Shown: one piece after another, positions 1 through 11,200 of the stretch
How the letters are laid out: each line of letters starts with the position of its first letter
How positions within the stretch are numbered: position 1 is the stretch's first letter
Assembly: GCF_007992435.1 (NCBI RefSeq)
Contig: NZ_BKAG01000014.1
Coordinates: 1-64,000 of the forward strand
Source: Prosthecobacter gellanilyticus
Lineage (GTDB): Bacteria > Verrucomicrobiota > Verrucomicrobiia > Verrucomicrobiales > Verrucomicrobiaceae
Reading direction: 5' to 3'
DNA length: 64,000 nucleotides
Position numbers and translations under genes: made by a program
Notes under the pieces: model-generated
What the model was told of the DNA's origin: nothing
Databases searched by the model: none
Seen by the model: the letters and a program-made list of their open reading frames with translations, nothing else

Positions 1-125
1 TTTGCTCCATCCGGAAATCCTTTCTGTGATTTGCTATACCATGCCCAGACTTGACGGCACTGAATGCCGTAACTGAGGATGAAACAGATGAGTGAGAAGC
101 CGAAGAAGTAAGGAAACAACTCCAT
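1..125 (-). CDS. N-terminal fragment of a membrane protein, cut by the window edge
   Basis: An ATG at 125 on the minus strand opens a frame that runs without a stop to base 1, giving 41 complete codons. The predicted N-terminus starts MELFPYFFGFSLICF and is a clear hydrophobic segment of about 18 residues, followed by a polar stretch containing CRQVWAWYSKSQKG. This looks like the first transmembrane helix of a small inner-membrane protein whose remainder lies outside the window. The frame is too short to identify a family. It could be a chance open frame, but the hydrophobic start with an aromatic and basic border is typical of real membrane proteins. Confidence 0.5.
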   Translation of the reverse strand, partial: MELFPYFFGFSLICFILSYGIQCRQVWAWYSKSQKGFPDGA

Positions 126-201
126 GAGCGAGGGACAGTTGGGCGGAAGAGCCTAGACAGGCAGACCTCCAGACGTCAACGCTCATTGCGTCACAGTCCC
201 G

Positions 202-1620
202 CTAGTGTTTGCCGCGATGCTTCGCAAAGATGGCCAGCGTCCGATCACGCTCCTCGCTATGATCCACGATGGGCAGCGGATAGCCTTTGGCGAGGGCCTT
301 GCCATCCTTGGGCGGAGCCAGGAAGCGCGCGGGTGAGACTTCGCGCAGCTCGGGCACCCACTGGCGGATGTAGAGACCTTCGGGATCGTAGTTCTTGGTC
401 TGGGTCCAGGGATTCTGGATGCGGAAGTAAGGGGCCGCATCAGCGCCCGTGCCAGCGCTCCACTGCCAGCCGCCGTTGTTGCTGGCGTTCTCTCCATCCA
501 CCAGATGCTGCATGAAGAAGCTCTCGCCCTGCTTCCAGTAGCAATGAAGGTCCTTGGTGAGGAACATGGAGACGATCATGCGCACGCGGTTGTGCATGAA
601 GCCGGTGGCGAGCATCTGGCGCATACCGGCATCCACGATGGGGAAACCAGTCTTGCCCTGACTCCAGGCTTCGAAGTCCTTGTCCGTTCCCGGCCAGGGC
701 ATGCCGCGAAACTCGGGCGCGAACTCCTCTTCAAACACTTCGGGATACTTCCACAGGATGGCCATGTAAAACTCACGCCAGGCCAGTTCCTTGATGTAGG
801 TCTCGATGGACTTGTGAGCATTCGGCGTCTTCGCCTCGGCCATGGCAGCGGAGCAGCGTGTGTAAAGCTCACGGATCGAGATGAGCCCGAAGCGCAGATC
901 CTGACCTAACCGGGAGGTTGACAATCCAGCAGGGATGTCGCGCCTCTGGAGGTAACTCATGAGCCTGCCGTTCTCGATGAAGTCCTTCATGCGCTCGCGC
1001 GCTGCTTTCTCCCCGGGAGCGGGCAGATCGGCATCGGTGGCGGGCAGTTTCCAATGCTCCAAGGTCGGCAGCTCATCACTTGGGATTCGCTTCGCCGGGC
1101 CCAGGCTTTTCAAGCGACCATGAGCCTCCGTTTTCTCCTTCGTGAGCCAGTTCCGTGAGTAAGGTGTGAAGACGCGATAAGGTCCGCCATCGCCAGTGAG
1201 CACCTCTTCTGCCTCATGCAGCACGCGGTCCTTAAAGCTGAGACATTCCACATGATGCCGCGCACAAACCGCCTGCACCTTCTTTTCCATTTCACGACCG
1301 TAGGGGTCGTAGTCGCGATTGAAGTAAACCGCCGTCGCTTTGGTCTCCTTGATCAGCTTTTCGATCTCCAGATCCGCCCGGCCCGTGCGTAGGATGAGGC
1401 GGCTGTCGATGGCGTGCAGGTTCTTCGCCAGGGAGTCAAGGCACCCGCAGAGAAACTGCTGACGGATGCTGCCGGTCCAGGCGTGGTCCTTCTTCCAGTC
1501 ACTGAGCACATACACGGGCACCACCTGCTCACTCGCCTTCGCGGCTGCGCTCAGCGCAGGATTGTCCGTGAGGCGGAGGTCGCGCCGGAACCAATGGATG
1601 ACGGTGTCGTGTTTGGGCAT
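202..1620 (-). CDS. phrB: Deoxyribodipyrimidine photolyase (class I)
   Basis: This 472-residue protein matches the usual length of class I CPD photolyases, which use blue light and reduced FAD to split cyclobutane pyrimidine dimers. The N-terminal Rossmann-like antenna domain opens with HWFRRDLRLTDNPAL. The helical FAD-binding half begins near residue 215 with SYLQRRDIPAGLSTSRLG. The conserved C-terminal core is present: WREFYMAILW, the MRQMLATGFMHNRVRM helix and, around residues 377-400, NNGGWQWSAGTGADAAPYFR. All of these point to an active photolyase rather than a cryptochrome relic. The start is the ATG directly before the conserved PKHDTVIHWFRRD. It lies 70 bp downstream of the transglutaminase gene on the same strand and may be co-transcribed with it. 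Confidence 0.95.
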   Translation of the reverse strand: MPKHDTVIHWFRRDLRLTDNPALSAAAKASEQVVPVYVLSDWKKDHAWTGSIRQQFLCGCLDSLAKNLHAIDSRLILRTGRADLEIEKLIKETKATAVYFNRDYDPYGREMEKKVQAVCARHHVECLSFKDRVLHEAEEVLTGDGGPYRVFTPYSRNWLTKEKTEAHGRLKSLGPAKRIPSDELPTLEHWKLPATDADLPAPGEKAARERMKDFIENGRLMSYLQRRDIPAGLSTSRLGQDLRFGLISIRELYTRCSAAMAEAKTPNAHKSIETYIKELAWREFYMAILWKYPEVFEEEFAPEFRGMPWPGTDKDFEAWSQGKTGFPIVDAGMRQMLATGFMHNRVRMIVSMFLTKDLHCYWKQGESFFMQHLVDGENASNNGGWQWSAGTGADAAPYFRIQNPWTQTKNYDPEGLYIRQWVPELREVSPARFLAPPKDGKALAKGYPLPIVDHSEERDRTLAIFAKHRGKH

Positions 1621-1633
1621 TTGGCAAGGCTAC

Positions 1634-1653
1634 GCCCTCCAGTGAAGGAGGGC
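1634..1653 (-). terminator. Weak GC hairpin between the transglutaminase and photolyase genes
   Basis: A 7-bp perfect stem (1634-1640 with 1647-1653) encloses a 6-nt loop. It lies after the stop of the gene at 1691 and before the photolyase start. There is no T tract after it on either strand, so it may only attenuate transcription or be incidental. Confidence 0.3.
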
Positions 1654-1690
1654 GACAACATTGAGAGAACAGTGATAAAATCCTCTCGGT

Positions 1691-4600
1691 TTAACCCAAG
1701 CGCAGATCCAGCGTGAGCGGGAACTCGGGTATCTGAGGGATTTGAAGCGGCGTGAACTTGCCCTGAGTATGACCATTGGTGAAGAAGCGCGCCAGGCGGC
1801 GGCTTTCGGCCTCATAGCTGTTCACGGGGAAGGTGTCATAGCTACGACCGCCTGGATGTACCACGTGGTAGGTGGCGCCGCCGAGGCTGCGCTGGTTCCA
1901 GGTGTCCACAATGTCAAAGGTGAGCGGGCTGTGCACGCCGATGGTGGGCTGGAGGCACTCGCCGGGCTGCCAGGCGCGGTAGCGGATGCCCGCCACGAAC
2001 TCGCCATTGGTGCCGGTGGGATGCAGGGGGACCTGACGGCCATTGCAGGTGATGACGTAGCGGCCAGGGACGAGACCACTGGTCTTGACCTGCACACGCT
2101 CAAGACTGCTGTCCACATAGCGTGCAGTGCCGCCGGAGGTCCCTTCCTCACCCAACACATGCCAGGGCTCCAAAGCCGTGCGGATATCAAGATGCACACC
2201 GCGCTGGGTGATGGCTCCGATGGCCGGGAACTTGAACTCGAAGTGCGGCGCAAACCACTCGGGCTTGATGTCATAACCGAAGTCCTGCATGTCCGAAAGG
2301 ACATCGCAAAGGTCATCCCAGACGAAATGCGGCAGCAGGAAACGGTCATGCAGATCCGTGCCCCAGCGGACGAGCTTCTGCTCATAGGGCTCCTTCCAGA
2401 ACCGCGCGATGGCAGCGCGTAACAAAAGATGCTGCGCGAGGCTCATCTCCGCATGTGGAGGCATCTCAAAGGAGCGCAACTCAACGAGACCGAGCCTTCC
2501 CGTGCTGCTGGAAGGGTCGAAAAGCTTGTCGATGCAGAACTCACTGCGGTGAGTGTTGCCGGTGAGATCGGTGAGGATGTTGCGGAAAAGGCGGTCGACG
2601 AGCCAGGGTGGCGTGAAACCTTTTTCCGCTGTGTGGCGGTCCAACTCCTTGAAGGCCAGCTCAAGCTCGAAGAGGCCGTCATTGCGCGCCTCATCAACAC
2701 GTGGATGCTGGCTCGTCGGGCCGATGAAGAGTCCGCTGAATAGATAGCTGAGGCTCGGATGATTATGCCAGAAGCCTAACAAGCTTTTCAGCAGATCAGG
2801 ACGGCGCAGCAAGGGCGAATCCTTCGGACGCTCACCACCGAAGACGATGTGGTTGCCACCACCGGTGCCAGTGTGACGGCCATCCACCATGAACTTCTCC
2901 GTGCCGAGGCGGGTGAGGCGGGCTTCCTCATAAAGAATGGTCGTGTTGTTCACGAGCTCCTTCCAGGTCTTCACCGGGTGCATGTTCACCTCGATCACGC
3001 CAGGATCAGGAGTGACCTTGATGACATCCAGGCGTGGATCAAACGGCGGCGGTGTGCCCTCGATGATGATGGGCATCTTCATGGCCGTGGCCACGTCTTC
3101 GATCGCCGCCACGAGATCAATGTAGTCCTCCGTGGTGGTGACGGGTGGCATGAACACATGCAGGCGACCGTTGCGCGGCTCAAAGCAGATGGCGGTGCGG
3201 ATCACCGCCGAGGCCGACTCCTGCGGCAGCGGCATGCGAGCTGATGGATCGACATTGACATCGTCCTCCAAGGCCTCAAGCGGGTCGAGCTTGCGACGCT
3301 CGGGCTTGCCCTGGCCAGCGTATCGGGTGGCCGCGTAACTGGAAGGTGTTTCAGGGGATCCAGGCATGTCCTGAAGCCATCCGGCGACCTCACGCAAATA
3401 ATGCTGACGGCTGTCCGGACGGGTCGGGAGATCAGGCCAGTCGCTGGCAGGATCGGTGGGGTAGATCCACGGGTAGTCCGTGGCACTCACCCATGGCAGG
3501 CTGTCCAGCGGCAGACGCAGGCCCATGGCCGAGTCACCGGGAATAAGATGCAAGGAGTCATCCCGCACAAACCACGGACCGCTTTTCCAGCGTTCCTGAT
3601 CACCATAAGTCACACGCTCCAGCGGCAGGATGTAACCCACGATCTTGTCCAGTCCTTGCTCAAAGAGGCGCGCCAGACGGGCACGCTCCTCCTTGTTGCT
3701 GAGGTTGGATTTAAAAACATCCACGTTCACTGGCAGACGCTTTTCTTTCCAGAGATAGTAGTAGACGTCCTCATAGGCCTGCTTCAGCCAGCGTGGATTC
3801 ACACCGAGCGCAGCAGCCGTGGCGAGACCAAACTTCTTCGCCTCAGATTCGCCGAAGCCATAGTCGATGGCTTCATCCGCGATAAGCGAGTCGTCCGTCC
3901 ACATGGGCACACCATCCTTGCGCCAGTAGCAGCCGAGCGCCCAGCGTGGCAGGGACTCGCCAGGATACCATTTGCCCTGGCCATAATGCAGCAGGCCTCC
4001 AGGACCAAAGCGATCACGCAGACGCTTGATGAGCTCGCCCGAAAGCAGACGCTTTTTGGGACCGACCGCGGCGGTGTTCCATTCGTCGCCCTCCACATCG
4101 TCAATGCTCACAAAAGTCGGCTCACCACCCATGGTTAGGCGGATGTCACTTTTGACGAGATCATCATCAATGCGGTGCCCGAGCTTCTCGATTTCGGCCC
4201 ATTGCTCCTCCGTATAGGGCTTCGTGACACGCGGTGATTCATAGATGCGCGTGATCGCCATCTCATGGACGAACTCGACCTCGCACTTGTCCACGCCACC
4301 ACTGATCGGCGCGGCACCTTGAGGGTCCGGAGTGGCCGCGAGAGGGATGTGGCCTTCACCCGCCAGCAATCCAGATGTGGGATCAAGGCCCACCCAGCCT
4401 GCGCCTGGCAGATAGACTTCACACCAAGCATGCAGATCGGTGAAGTCCTGCTCCGCGCCGCTGGGGCCATCCAGCGACTTCACGTCCGGCTTGAGCTGGA
4501 TGAGATAACCGCTGACAAAACGTGAGGCGATGCCGAGGTGCCTGAAGAGGTTCACCAGCAGCCAGGAGGAGTCACGGCAGGAGCCGCTGCACAGTTCCAG

Positions 4601-5137
4601 AGTTTCCTCAGGGGTCTGCACGCCCGGCTCCATGCGGATGGTGTAGCGCATGTCCTTCCAAAGCATCTGATTGATGCCCACGAGGAAGTCGATGGTGCGC
4701 ACAGGAACGCTACCGTCCTTGAGCACATCATGCCGGATCTGACGCAGATACGCGCTGAGCAGCGGGGTCACCGGAGATTTGCGCTGAAAGGGCTCCAGCT
4801 CATGCAGCAGCACCGGATCATACTGAAAGGGCACGGTCTCCGCCTGAGGCTCCAGGAAGAAGTCGAAGGGATTGTAGACCGCCATCTCCGCCACCAGATC
4901 GACCTCGATAGCAAACTCCGTCGTCTTCTCCTCGAAAACGAGACGCGCGAGGTAATTGCTCTGCGGATCCTGCTGCCAGTTGATGAAATGTTTTTCTGGA
5001 GTGACGCTCAGCGAGTAGCTGAGCACCGGGGTTCGGCAGTGCGGAGCGGGCCTCAGTCGGACGACCTGCGGGGAAAGAGTTACCGGACGATCGTATTTAT
5101 ACCGTGTGACGTGACGGAGAGCGACGTGAATGGCCAT
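1691..5137 (-). CDS. Transglutaminase-like / DUF2126 protein
   Basis: The predicted product is 1148 residues from the ATG at 5137, where the family N-terminus MAIHVALRHVTRYKYDRPV begins; an open frame continues upstream but has no family resemblance. The first third is a bacterial transglutaminase-like N-terminal beta domain followed by the papain-fold core, with the catalytic Cys in ELCSGSCRDSSW near residue 186 and the His/Asp pair in DLHAWCEVYLPGAGWVGLDP near 236. The rest is DUF2126. Proteins of this architecture are large and usually sit beside circularly permuted ATP-grasp and alpha-E proteins, a set proposed to make or modify peptides. Neither partner is in this window, so the gene stands alone. 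It diverges from the giant secreted protein at 5241. The family is clear; the substrate is unknown. Confidence 0.9.
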   Translation of the reverse strand: MAIHVALRHVTRYKYDRPVTLSPQVVRLRPAPHCRTPVLSYSLSVTPEKHFINWQQDPQSNYLARLVFEEKTTEFAIEVDLVAEMAVYNPFDFFLEPQAETVPFQYDPVLLHELEPFQRKSPVTPLLSAYLRQIRHDVLKDGSVPVRTIDFLVGINQMLWKDMRYTIRMEPGVQTPEETLELCSGSCRDSSWLLVNLFRHLGIASRFVSGYLIQLKPDVKSLDGPSGAEQDFTDLHAWCEVYLPGAGWVGLDPTSGLLAGEGHIPLAATPDPQGAAPISGGVDKCEVEFVHEMAITRIYESPRVTKPYTEEQWAEIEKLGHRIDDDLVKSDIRLTMGGEPTFVSIDDVEGDEWNTAAVGPKKRLLSGELIKRLRDRFGPGGLLHYGQGKWYPGESLPRWALGCYWRKDGVPMWTDDSLIADEAIDYGFGESEAKKFGLATAAALGVNPRWLKQAYEDVYYYLWKEKRLPVNVDVFKSNLSNKEERARLARLFEQGLDKIVGYILPLERVTYGDQERWKSGPWFVRDDSLHLIPGDSAMGLRLPLDSLPWVSATDYPWIYPTDPASDWPDLPTRPDSRQHYLREVAGWLQDMPGSPETPSSYAATRYAGQGKPERRKLDPLEALEDDVNVDPSARMPLPQESASAVIRTAICFEPRNGRLHVFMPPVTTTEDYIDLVAAIEDVATAMKMPIIIEGTPPPFDPRLDVIKVTPDPGVIEVNMHPVKTWKELVNNTTILYEEARLTRLGTEKFMVDGRHTGTGGGNHIVFGGERPKDSPLLRRPDLLKSLLGFWHNHPSLSYLFSGLFIGPTSQHPRVDEARNDGLFELELAFKELDRHTAEKGFTPPWLVDRLFRNILTDLTGNTHRSEFCIDKLFDPSSSTGRLGLVELRSFEMPPHAEMSLAQHLLLRAAIARFWKEPYEQKLVRWGTDLHDRFLLPHFVWDDLCDVLSDMQDFGYDIKPEWFAPHFEFKFPAIGAITQRGVHLDIRTALEPWHVLGEEGTSGGTARYVDSSLERVQVKTSGLVPGRYVITCNGRQVPLHPTGTNGEFVAGIRYRAWQPGECLQPTIGVHSPLTFDIVDTWNQRSLGGATYHVVHPGGRSYDTFPVNSYEAESRRLARFFTNGHTQGKFTPLQIPQIPEFPLTLDLRLG

Positions 5138-5140
5138 GCT

Positions 5141-5195
5141 GGGGGAGGTTGGTAACCTATCTCCAAAGCAAAGCGCGTGCCAGCGCGCCTCCCCC
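5141..5195. promoter_or_regulatory. Nested inverted repeats in a divergent promoter region
   Basis: The 103-bp gap between divergent genes holds an outer 8-bp inverted repeat (5141-5148 with 5188-5195), a small palindrome AGGTTGGTAACCT at 5146-5158 and a GC-only palindromic stretch near 5173-5188. It is followed by an A-rich run at 5197-5211. The region must contain promoters for both neighbours and could bind a shared regulator or fold as a leader. No convincing -35/-10 pair could be assigned. Confidence 0.4.
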
Positions 5196-5240
5196 ATAAA
5201 AAAGAAAAAAGTCTCGTAACACACATGTAAATTCCATGTA

Positions 5241-8200
5241 ATGACTACGATGAGCTCTCTCCCAAGCCCTGCGTTCTCACGTCTTTTACGGGCACTGATG
5301 TCCTGCTTCGCGGTGCTCACCGCCTCCGCGCAGGACCCTGCCCCTAGCTTCATCGGGACTTTCCATGGACTGGTGGATCGAACAGCCAGCGAAGTCTGGG
5401 CCAACTCCACCCTCGGGGCGAGGATTGAGCTCATCGTGGCCGCCAACAAAACCTACACGGGAAAATTGATCAGCCAGGGAACGCCTCTAACCTTCAGTGG
5501 CACGATCGTTGAGATAAGTCCTGGAGAAGGCTCTAGCACGACGACGATCAACCGTGGCAGCCTGCCTGCCCTGACGCTGGATCTGGGATTTGCGAGTGAT
5601 GAGCTGACAGGCGCCGTTTCACATCCGGACGGGGGCATGGCGTCTCTCAGCGGCTGGCGCAACGTCTGGCATGCGACCGCGCGCCCCGCCACGCCCTACC
5701 TGGGCAGATTTAACTTCTTGATCAGCACGGAGCTGGGCGAGGGAAAGGGATTTGGCACCCTGACCGTGCCAGCCAACGGTGCCGTGACGGTGAGCGGAAA
5801 GCTGCCTGACGGAAGCACTTTCAGCACAACAACCTTCGTGGGACCACAGGGACAGGTGCTGCTGTACCAGCCGCTGTACGCAAAGCCCGGCAGCATGACT
5901 GGCGCGCTCTGGCTGCATCCGTCCGAAGACGGAATGCTTCCCCGGCTGGATGCCTCTATCCCGCTCAGTTGGTACAAGCCGGACACCGGCTCAACCAGTG
6001 ATCGATTTTACCCTGAAGGCTTCAATATGAGATGCGAGGTTTACGGCGCGCTTTACCAACCTCCGGCATCGGGAGACATCGCCGCAGGCTTGTATGACGT
6101 GAGCAGCAACGGACGTGTGGAAATCCTGGGTGATGCAGGCAGCTCCGAAACACCGCCCAGCACTCATTTCACCCTGACCTCAGCTGGCAAGCTGACGATG
6201 GCCGCCGGCGCTGCCAACCTCACCAAGACCGCCTTGGCCGTCAAAATCGCCACCGGGGAGTTTAGCGGCTCCTTCACTCTCACCGACTATGACTACAGCC
6301 AGGAAACCGGGGTCGATCGAGATGGCAATCCGATCTACAAGAAGGTGAGACGCAGTGTGAAGTATGAAGGCCTCATCGTGGACAACAACAATTCCATCGG
6401 AGGCAACGGCGGCTTCTATCTCCTGCCTGGCATGCCAAACGCACAGGAGAGCCCTCCGGTGCTCTTGACAAACTCCCGGTTATCCATGGGTCCCGTCTCC
6501 ATCGGCCCCAATCCCCTGGCACCGCCTGCTGCGTTTTTCGGTTTTTCAGCCGTCAGCATCAGCGTCACGGAGGGGGACGTGGCCAGCCTGCCCCTGATGC
6601 TTCCAGACGTGATGGATCAGGACTACAAGCTAACCATCAATGTCATCCCAGGCACCGCCACAGCCGCCGACGTCACTTCCACCAAGATCAACATCACCAT
6701 CCCCGCAGGTGAAACTTTCGCCACTGTGCTTGTGCCGGTGAAAGACGACGGACTCGATGAGGAGCCTGAGACCTTCCGTCTTCAGCTGGTGGACGGCCCT
6801 GGCTATGATCTTGCCGATCCGCCTTACTGTGAGATAACCATTGATGATGACGACTACGAGGTCGCTATCTATTCAGACCCGGCACATCAGATCGTTCCCC
6901 TGGGCAGCAGTGTCTCCCTCATGGCCGAGGCGGATGGGAGTGATCTGGTTTTCCAGTGGCAGAAGAATAACGCCAACCTTTCAGGCGCCACCAGCAATCC
7001 TCTGAAACTCGACAACGTCCAGCTTTCCCATGCCGGGCTCTATAAATTGAAGGTGTCCAATGACATCAACGCGGGAATCTCAGCCAACGGCGAACTCGCG
7101 GTGGTTGACACCACAAGTCTGCGACTGATGGCACTAGCCCCAGGTGGCACGGCCACCCTGACTGCCTCTGCCGCAGCACCTCCAGGCACACTGACCTATC
7201 AGTGGATCCTCCAAGGTTCGCAGGTGGAAGACGACACAGGCCCCACACCTCGCATTTCCGGTGCCACGACCGCCACCCTGACCATCAAGAACCTCTCGGA
7301 CGCAGACATTGGAGACTATGTGTGCGTCGTTCGTCAGATAGCTTCCGGCGGTGAGCTGTCTTCGGGAGAATTCCGTCTCCGCCTCCCCGTTACCAAGCCT
7401 GACCTGGATGATCTTTCCCTTCCGGGAGGACAGGTCATGCGCCCCTACCATTATGACGTCCTCTATGCCACCGAGTATGAGTCAGCCCCGGGTAACTTCA
7501 GCGCCACAGGACTGCCGGCAGGCCTGAGCATCGATCTCAACACCGGTATCATCAGCGGTATTCCCACGGCGGTGGTCACGAATGCCGCCGTGACGATCTC
7601 CGCCACCAATCCAGTTGGCACCACCAGCGTGCAGACCACGATCACCATCCTGCCCTACCCCAGCGGTGCCCTCGGCACCTTCCATGGGATCGTGAGTCGG
7701 GCGGGAGATGAAGTGGGTTTCAGCATCATCCCCAAAGCGGAAATGGGCGCACGCATCGAAATGCAAGTCTCCAACACAGGCGGCTTCAGCGGCAAGCTGC
7801 TGAACGGCGCCAGCTTTCCTTTCAGCGGTCAACTGAGCATGGATGAAGCAGGGCTGCTGCACGGGCTGACCACCGTGCAGCTGGCCGGAAAGAGCGGGCC
7901 TCCGTCCTATCTCACTCTGCACTTCGATCCCGGGACGCAGACTTTCTCCGGTTATCTTTCCGAGGTTCGCGACGGCTTGGAACTTGGCATCGGGGTGAAC
8001 CTGCCGCTCCAAGGCTGGCGGAATGCCTGGTCCAAAACCACCCCGGCCACACGCTATCTGGGGCGCTTCAATTTCACCCTCGGCAGCCAGGGAGATCCCA
8101 GCGAGATTCCGGAAGGCACTGGTTACGGAACCTTCATCATCCCGGCATCCGGCAGCTTCAACATTACCGGCATGCTGCCAGACGGAACCGCGTTTGTCTG

Positions 8201-11200
8201 CAATACTTTCCTCGGCCCCAATGGCCAGCTCCTGCTCTACCAGCCGATCTTCAAGATTCCTGGCAGCCTTCACGGTGCCGTCCAGGTCGTCCTGCCCGAT
8301 CAGGCCGGCCCGCCTGAAACCCTCCTGCAGCCTGGCGTGGTCACGTCCCTGCAGCCGGGTCCGACATCTCCCGATGAACTTCAGTGCACCTGGAACAAAC
8401 CGATGCAGGCAGACCCCAAGGACAAATCCTATCCGCAGGGTTTCGGGATCAGCTCATTGACCGTGGAAGGCGGCCTGTATACCCCGCCGGAGGCAGGTGC
8501 GGTGGTCATGGATCTTCCGGATGTGACACTGAACGCGCAGCTAAGCTTTTATGCTGCCGCCGGCGGGACGGAGTTCATGCCGCAAAACCTGACTCTCACC
8601 TCGGCAGGCAAAGCCGTGATGCCTAGCGGTTCTGAGGCGAACCCCATGAAGCTGACCTTCACCCTGAATGCCGCGACCGGGCAGTTCAATGGCGCCTTCA
8701 CCCGCCGGGATGAGGATCCTGCGAAGCCGCCTCTGTATGATGACTTCACAGGCAGGCTTATTCGTGCCCAGGGCTACATCACCCGCAGTGCACGTTTCTT
8801 CGGCATCATCATCGGCAGCCCGTCACTGGGCGGCGGACCCGAGTCCATGGCCGGCCGGGGATTCTTCACGATACCGGAGATGCCCAGTCCCGATCTGTTT
8901 CCACCGGTGACCGTGGCGAATGCGAAGACGATCTCAGGACGGATCACCCTGCTGCGTAATCCTGAGGCACCACAACCGCTGATGGTCACCGTGGGAGAGG
9001 GCGGCGTCATGGTTCTGGCAGAGCATGAAAACATCGGTCCCGTGAGAGTTCCTGTGGCGATTCGGCTGACCGAGCCGCAGACCACGCGCCGGAGCTTCAC
9101 GCTGAGCATCCAGCACGTCACGAGCTCCGCCTCAGATGTCTCGCTTGCCTCCACCTCAGTCGTCATTGAACCCGGCATGACGGAGGCCATCGTGATGCTC
9201 ACTGCCATCAACGACAATCTCGATGAACTGGACGAGTTCTTTTACCTCAAGCTGTCTGGCGGCCCGGGTTACAATGTCTCGCCCGGCCGGTTGCCCGTCG
9301 TCATCATGGATGACGACACCGCTGTGCAGATCACACAGCAGCCGCGAAGCTTCCTCGAACAGACTGAGGGGGGCGTTGGCCTGCGGGTAGAAGCGACGGG
9401 CTCAACGCCTCTAACCTACCAGTGGCGTCGGGATGGAGCGGACATCCCGGGTGCCATCCAGCCTGAGCTGAACATCTCCCCGCTCAAAATGACGGATGGC
9501 GGCCGCTATGACGTCGTCGTGACGAATCGCGTCAACAGCGTGACGACCAAGGCCAGCAACATCAGCGTCGTCGACAGCAGTGAGAAATTCATCCCGATTG
9601 CCAGCGGTGCGAATGCCAGCCTATCACTGAGCATCACCGCTCCTGCGGGCGCGGTGAGCTTCCAGTGGTTGAAGTATCCGTCAGGCATCTCTCTGTCTGA
9701 CGGCACCCGCATCTCCGGAACCAGCACGAAGACCCTCAAGATTAACAATGCCGACATTGATGACGAGGGGGACTATGTCTGCGAGGTCAGACAACCCGAG
9801 CAGATCGCGTGGGAGAATGGCATCCCCATCGGCACCATTCCGGAGACCGTGTTTTACAGTCCTATGCACCATCTGCTCATCGTCACAGAGGCGCCGGAGC
9901 TGGTCGATCTTCCGCCGCTGAACCTCCCGGAATCATCAGGAGCCGTCGCGCGGCCCTTCGCCTTCCAGGTAGACTACCAGACAGACTCCTACCGCCGCCC
10001 GGCCAGCTTCAGCGCCACCGGCCTGCCCGCAGGTCTAACCATTGATGCCGTCACAGGCCTTATCTCAGGCACCCCGACCGCGGCCGCGCTCAACCGCAGC
10101 ATCACCATCACGGCCACCAACCCCGCCGGTCAGGACACCAGCACCACCACGATCACCATCGATGCGCTGCCAGCCTACGCGGTGGGCACCTTCCGCGGCT
10201 ATGTGGAGCGGAATGTGGGCGAGCAGGTGAGCAGCATCCCGGTGGAGTTCCGTGCGCCCTGGGCGGACGCCGAGTTTGGCGGTCTCATCGAGCTTACCAC
10301 GACAGCCAGCGGCAACTTCAGTGGCAAGCTCACTTACGGTACCAGCACACACAACTTCACGGGCGGCCTGTTTAACGCCCACGGCATGCAGCAGGAAGGA
10401 AACGCGATCATCCAGCGCACTGGCAAACAGCCGCTGTTCTTCAAGTTCTCGCTCGATGAGCTGAGCAATACTCTGGGTGGCGCACTGGATATCTCCAGCA
10501 CGCTCGACACATCCGTCCCAGTTCAAGGGTGGAAACAAACCTGGTCCGCCAGCCGTCAAGCCACCGCCTACGCAGGCAGCTATACCTTCACCCTTCAGAC
10601 GGAAAGCACCGACCGCTCCCCTGGCGGAGTCGGCTATGCCACCTGCACGGTACCGGCAAATGGATCGCCTTTTGAAGTGAAAGGCCGCCTGTCAGATGGA
10701 ACACCCTTTGCCTCCTGCACCTTGCTGGGACCACAGGGCCAGTTTGTGATCTACCAGAGTCTCTATGCCCGTCCGGGCAGCGTCCTGGCCGGGCTGCGCC
10801 TGGGTGTCGAACCCGACGCACCAGCCGACGGGCCCGTTTTTGTGCTGGGAGAGGGCAGCCTCTACAAGCCGTCTCAAACAGATACCAGCGAAACGCTTTA
10901 TCGAAATGGCATCGGCCCCTCGCTGGTCGTGATTGAAGGCGGGCGTTCCCTCACACCTCCTGTAGCAGGTCAGGTCATTCTCGACCTGGCCAATCAGGCT
11001 GACAACGCCGCCATCAATTTCGCAGCGGCCGGCATCGAGGGGTCGGGGACGCCGCCGGGCACCATCTTCCGCATTCAGCCCAATGGGAGCACCACCATGA
11101 AAACGGGTGAGGAAAACCCTGCCAAGGTTTCAGTCACCATCAAGCCGGCCACCTCAGAGTTCAGCGGTTCGCTGACGCTCAAGGATACCAATCCGCTGAC

